Below are positions 60,941 to 64,000 of a DNA stretch of 64,000 nt, piece after piece. The DNA comes from Candidatus Binatia bacterium (GTDB taxonomy: Bacteria; Desulfobacterota; Binatia; UBA12015). Each line of letters starts with the position of its first letter. Position 1 is the stretch's first letter. The stretch spans positions 124,001 through 188,000 of the forward strand of contig JAQWJE010000039.1 in assembly GCA_029248525.1 (NCBI GenBank). Reading direction: 5' to 3'. The translations under genes were made by a program, and so were the position numbers. The notes under the pieces were generated by a model that was not told the DNA's origin, did no database searches, and worked only from the letters and a program-made list of their open reading frames with translations.

Positions 60941-61975
60941 ATGAAAAAAGTTCGCACTGTTGAGTGGAAAAAAGATCGCGTCGTGATGTTGGACCAGACG
61001 CTACTTCCGAATCGCGAGGTTTACCGAATCTATAAGGACCCGCTCGACGTCGTTCGAGCAATTCGTGAATTGGTTATCCGGGGTGCGCCTGCGATCGGTG
61101 TGGCCGCTGCGATGGGTCTCGCTCTGGGCGCACAGAAAATCGGCCCGAAGCGGTTTCCACAGGACTTTGAAAAGCTCTGCCGTCAGTTTGCGGCAGCGCG
61201 TCCGACCGCGGTAAACCTGTTTTGGGCGATCGATCGTATGCGCCGGGTGATGCAGGAGAACGCCCACAAACCGCTCGAATCACTTCGCTTGATCTTGAAA
61301 CGCGAGGCGATTGCCGTCTATCGCGAGGATCTGGATGCGAATCAGCGGCTCTCCGAGTTCGGCGGAGCCTTGCTTCCTGAAAAGGGGACGGTTCTGACTC
61401 ATTGCAACGCAGGCGGTCTCGCCACTGCCGGGATCGGGACAGCACTGGGTGTCATCCTGGCGGCGCGCGATATGGGCAAGGACATCGAGGTCTTTGCCGA
61501 TGAGACGCGACCAATCCTGCAGGGCGCGCGCCTCACGGCCTGGGAGTTGAAGCGAGCCAAATGCCCCGTCACGGTAATCACAGACGGAATGGCCGGACAT
61601 TTCATGAAAGAGGGCCGGATTGATGCGGTCGTGGTTGGGACCGATAGAACGGCTGCCAACGGAGATGTTTGCAACAAGATCGGGACTTATACAGTTGCGG
61701 CAATGGCGGCCCGGCACAAAATTCCTTTTTATGTGGCAGCCCCGACGACCTCGATCGACCTTAAATGCAAAAGCGGCGACGAGATACCGATCGAAGAGCG
61801 AGACCCTTCGGAAATCTCCAGAATCGGTAACACGGTGGTTATGCCCAAAGGGGTGGCGGCAGCCAATCCGGCGTTTGATGTCACGCCCAGCCGTTACGTC
61901 ACCGGGATTATCACGGAAAATGGAGTCGCGACCAGACCCTACCGTTCACGATTAAAGGAGTTGGTGAAAGGCTAG
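60941..61975 (+). CDS. mtnA: S-methyl-5-thioribose-1-phosphate isomerase
   Basis: 344 residues from ATG 60941. The N-terminal VVMLDQTLLP, VIRGAPAIGVAAA (about 46-58), catalytic Cys in LTHCNAGGLAT, DETRP and VVGTDRTAANGDVCNKIGTY (key part TDRTAANGDV) are complete. It acts in methionine salvage. No other salvage gene is adjacent. The upstream frame to 60674 is antisense to the SRPBCC gene and not used. Confidence 0.95.
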   Translation: MKKVRTVEWKKDRVVMLDQTLLPNREVYRIYKDPLDVVRAIRELVIRGAPAIGVAAAMGLALGAQKIGPKRFPQDFEKLCRQFAAARPTAVNLFWAIDRMRRVMQENAHKPLESLRLILKREAIAVYREDLDANQRLSEFGGALLPEKGTVLTHCNAGGLATAGIGTALGVILAARDMGKDIEVFADETRPILQGARLTAWELKRAKCPVTVITDGMAGHFMKEGRIDAVVVGTDRTAANGDVCNKIGTYTVAAMAARHKIPFYVAAPTTSIDLKCKSGDEIPIEERDPSEISRIGNTVVMPKGVAAANPAFDVTPSRYVTGIITENGVATRPYRSRLKELVKG

Positions 61976-62133
61976 GGGCTTTGCTCCCACGCGGGCAATC
62001 AGGCATAGCTGTTGGTGGAACTGCCCGACGGGGGCAGGCATCGGAACTGGTTGAGGGGATTTGCGGTGGAAGCTGAAGCTGATGGAGCCACGGACGGTTT
62101 GTTGAGGGTTTGCTTCAGGCAACGGGGACTGCG

Positions 62134-62883
62134 ATGAGCGCGGCTCCCAAAAGGGCGCGGGTAGCTGATCCGGATCCTTCCGGCCGTGAGCGGCTGCGGC
62201 AGGCCGAAAACCTGGCGGCGTTGAACATCTTGCTGGCCGGGATCGCTCATAACCTCGCGAACCCGTTGGCGGCGATCGGGAATTTTCTCGCATTGGTGCC
62301 CGACCAATGGGAGCAGAGCGAGAGCTTTCGAACCGCGGACTACCAGCGCGCTCTGCAGGATTTGAGTCGGGTGCAGGAGCAGATCGAGAGTTTGACCAGG
62401 ATCGCGGTCGCGCCGGATCTGGAGACGGTCGAACCTTGGCGTGTAGAGACGCTCGCTGCCGAACTTCATCTTTACGCGCTTGGTGCCGCAGCCGAGAGAG
62501 GGATTTCGATCGATTACCAGATCGAGCGACCCGAGAACCCGTCCTTGCAGCCGCGTGAGGTCCTCAAGCAGATCTTGATCGTCCTTTTGGACAATGCGAT
62601 CGGATTTGCTGCCGAAAGTGGCACGGTCCACTTGGGGGTTTCGGTCGAGGCGCGGTCTGACGATATCTGGTTGAAGATGCTGGTTCGGGATGACGGACCG
62701 GGCATACCGGCAGCCTCCGTCGAGAGGATCTTCGAGCCCTTCTATTCGACCAGAAACGGCGGAATGGGCATCGGCCTTTTCGTGGGCCGACAGCTGGCGC
62801 GAGCCTACGGAGGAGATCTGCGGCTGGAATCAAACGGTCCGGGCGCTTCTTTTGCGTTGATGATTCCGCTCGCAGCTCCGTGA
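62134..62883 (+). CDS. Small orphan sensor histidine kinase
   Basis: 249 residues from ATG 62134; a TTG at 62110 is an alternative. No sensor or membrane part. HisKA with His39 in LAGIAHNLANPLAA (HN instead of the usual HE), then an HATPase domain with LIVLLDNAIGFA (N box), RDDGPGIP (G1), FEPFYSTRNGGMGIGLF (F and G2). It must receive its input from another protein and no response regulator is adjacent. A strong hairpin terminator follows 10 bases downstream. Confidence 0.88.
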   Translation: MSAAPKRARVADPDPSGRERLRQAENLAALNILLAGIAHNLANPLAAIGNFLALVPDQWEQSESFRTADYQRALQDLSRVQEQIESLTRIAVAPDLETVEPWRVETLAAELHLYALGAAAERGISIDYQIERPENPSLQPREVLKQILIVLLDNAIGFAAESGTVHLGVSVEARSDDIWLKMLVRDDGPGIPAASVERIFEPFYSTRNGGMGIGLFVGRQLARAYGGDLRLESNGPGASFALMIPLAAP

Positions 62884-62893
62884 AAAAATCACC

Positions 62894-62927
62894 CATGTCG
62901 GCGGCCCCCGGAATGGCCGCCGACATG
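62894..62927. terminator. Bidirectional intrinsic terminator
   Basis: CATGTCGGCGGCC and its exact reverse complement GGCCGCCGACATG form a 13-base-pair stem around an eight-base loop. On the right it is followed by a T-rich run ending at 62943; on the left lies AAAAAA (62883-62888), which reads as a T-tract on the other strand. It sits between the convergent histidine-kinase gene and the hydroxyacyl-CoA dehydrogenase gene and should stop both. Confidence 0.88.
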
Positions 62928-62943
62928 CGTTTCCATATTTTTT

Positions 62944-63834
62944 CTAGAGTGCGGGGTTCGGCTTGGCGGGACGATCCGAATAGTCGTAGAAGCCGAGCTT
63001 GGTCTTCCGACCCAATTGCCCCGCGAGAAGGAGTCTACGCAGGATCGGAGGCGGGGCGAAGCGTGCCTCACCGTATTCCTCGTAGAGATTGGTCGCCATC
63101 TCGTTGACGACGTCGAGTCCGATGAAGTCTGCGAGAGTGAAGGGGCCCATCGGATGAGCTGCTCCGTTGCACATGGCCGTGTCGATGTCCTGGACGGATC
63201 CGTTTCCACGTTGCCATTCGAGCATGGCGTCGATCATATAAGGGACCAGCAGTCGGTTGACGACAAATCCGGTCGAGTCCTTGAGAACAATCGGTGTCTT
63301 CCCGCAGCTCTCGGCGAAGGCGCGCGCTGTTTCGGTGACGTCCGCTCTCGTCTGCAGGGTGGCCGCGACCTCGACCAGTTTCATGGCCGGCGCCGGGTTG
63401 AAGAAATGCAAGCCGACAACTCGCTCCGGGTGCTTTGTTTTGACGGCAATTTCGGTCAGGCCAAGCGAGGAAGTGTTGCTGCCGAATATGGCGGTTTCGG
63501 AACAGATCGAATCCAGTCGATCAAAAGCGCTGTGTTTGATCTCGAGATCCTCAATAATGGACTCGACGACCAGATCGCAGGGGGCGAGAGCTTCGAATTC
63601 GGTGGTGACGGTCAATCGTCCCGCAGCAGCGTCCCGGTCCGCTTGTTCCATCCGCCCCTTCGAGACGAGTTTGTCCCAGCCACCCAGAATCTTCGCCGTC
63701 AGTTTTTCCGTGTCTCCGGGGGTGGCCTTTACCAATACGGTCTCGTAGCCAGACTGTGCGGCGACTTGCGCTATGCCCAATCCCATCTGTCCTGCCCCGA
63801 GAACGCCTACCTTCTTGATATCCGCTGTGCTCAT
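62944..63834 (-). CDS. 3-hydroxybutyryl-CoA / 3-hydroxyacyl-CoA dehydrogenase
   Basis: 296 residues. NAD-binding VGVLGAGQMGLGIAQVAA (key part GAGQMGLGIA), catalytic SNTSSLGLTEIA and HFFNPAPAMKLVEV (His with Glu partner), then the dimer domain with DSTGFVVNRLLVPYM (parts) and GPFTLADFIGLD. The length suits the single-domain FadB2/Hbd class. It oxidises or reduces acyl-CoA; with the thiolase and acyl-CoA ligase it points to active acyl-CoA metabolism. Confidence 0.95.
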   Translation of the reverse strand: MSTADIKKVGVLGAGQMGLGIAQVAAQSGYETVLVKATPGDTEKLTAKILGGWDKLVSKGRMEQADRDAAAGRLTVTTEFEALAPCDLVVESIIEDLEIKHSAFDRLDSICSETAIFGSNTSSLGLTEIAVKTKHPERVVGLHFFNPAPAMKLVEVAATLQTRADVTETARAFAESCGKTPIVLKDSTGFVVNRLLVPYMIDAMLEWQRGNGSVQDIDTAMCNGAAHPMGPFTLADFIGLDVVNEMATNLYEEYGEARFAPPPILRRLLLAGQLGRKTKLGFYDYSDRPAKPNPAL

Positions 63835-63914
63835 GGGCCAAACACTTACGTTAAGAGGGGTCTATCGGCAACTGGGGTGCCACTTGATCGAATCTGCTAG
63901 GAGATCATAATCAT

Positions 63915-64000
63915 ATGATGGGATATCGACGTTTCTGGCTGTTTTTGCCGCTCCTGCTGGTTTTATTGCCGGCAGGCTGCAGCAGTGAACGGGGTGAGGA
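63915..64000 (+). CDS. Start of a lipoprotein gene (3'-truncated)
   Basis: Twenty-eight codons from ATG 63915 to the window end. Arg-Arg, a leucine-rich hydrophobic stretch and the lipobox LPAGC (Cys22) followed by SSERGE show a lipoprotein signal peptide. AGGAG lies at 63898-63902, rather far upstream. A possible promoter (TTGATC at 63884, CATAAT at 63906) would start transcription almost at the ATG. The product is unknown. Confidence 0.6.
   Translation, partial: MMGYRRFWLFLPLLLVLLPAGCSSERGE

Noticed and set aside
62021-62037. Hairpin CTGCCC-GACGG-GGGCAG after mtnA as a terminator
   Set aside because: The stem is only six base pairs and no T-tract follows; it could be chance in GC-rich DNA.
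1-64000. tRNA, rRNA, CRISPR arrays, transposases
   Set aside because: No clover-leaf-like sequence, regularly spaced repeat or transposase motif was seen in gaps or genes, although a covariance-model search was not possible.

Overview
This 64 kb window is a dense stretch of bacterial chromosome: about 66 protein genes, no gap above 300 bases, no tRNA, rRNA, CRISPR array, prophage or insertion sequence that I can recognise. It is G+C-rich and GTG/TTG starts are common. The gene content points to a Gram-negative lineage of deltaproteobacterial character (Desulfobacterota, Myxococcota or Binatota grade). The pointers are an argBDFGH block run together with dapFAB, a CGxxGP-type outer-membrane lipoprotein beside lysA, xerC-hslVU, rpoZ followed by an RpoH-type sigma factor, GAF-containing PtsP, ExeA/GspB, TatBC, heptosyltransferase-type enzymes, and DUF4911/DUF3467/DUF1285 proteins. 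The lineage is inference from gene content only.

Layout. 1-3.8 kb: a heterodimeric ABC exporter (first subunit cut by the window edge) plus a lipoprotein metallopeptidase. 3.7-5.6 kb: a pentapeptide-repeat protein, a small zinc-ribbon protein, trmL and a DUF1285 protein. 5.7-12.5 kb: envelope and nucleic-acid genes on the plus strand: an Lgt-thioredoxin fusion, an EnvC-like protein, a CtpA protease, xseA, xseB, ispA, tlyA. 12.5-14.3 kb: a helical hypothetical, rpoZ and rpoH. 14.4-17.3 kb: a metallo-beta-lactamase-fold hydrolase, a cobalamin adenosyltransferase, a PAS/HisKA/receiver protein and a small lipoprotein. 17.3-31 kb: one long minus-strand block (xerC, hslV, hslU, argB, argD, argF, argG, argH, LptM-like lipoprotein, dapF, dapA, dapB, folK) in which only lysA points the other way.

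31-38.6 kb: lipoprotein, AsmA-like protein and DUF4911 protein on the plus strand; then PBP1A, a deacetylase-family protein, TatB and TatC on the minus strand. 38.7-48.8 kb: PtsP, a thiolase/DUF35 pair, a methyltransferase, an acyl-CoA ligase, and a tightly overlapping glycosyltransferase 9 / sugar epimerase / radical SAM trio that looks like a small surface-glycan or glycolipid pathway. 48.8-57 kb: a ComM-type ATPase, the operon DUF3467-TusA-(MerR-TPR fusion), a UvrD helicase, and ExeA-GspB. 57-64 kb: two alpha/beta hydrolases, a Dus enzyme, a ComEA-like secreted protein, an SRPBCC protein, mtnA, an orphan histidine kinase, a hydroxyacyl-CoA dehydrogenase and the start of another lipoprotein.

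Most of the window is housekeeping and biosynthesis. The parts most worth a second look are the Lgt-TlpA fusion, which carries a lipobox at its internal junction; an RpoH frame that seems to lack a usual start codon; the thiolase/DUF35 pair with lost Claisen residues; the GT9-epimerase-radical SAM trio; and the DUF3467-TusA-MerR/TPR operon. Four-base start/stop overlaps of the form NTGA recur throughout and decided several start codons.
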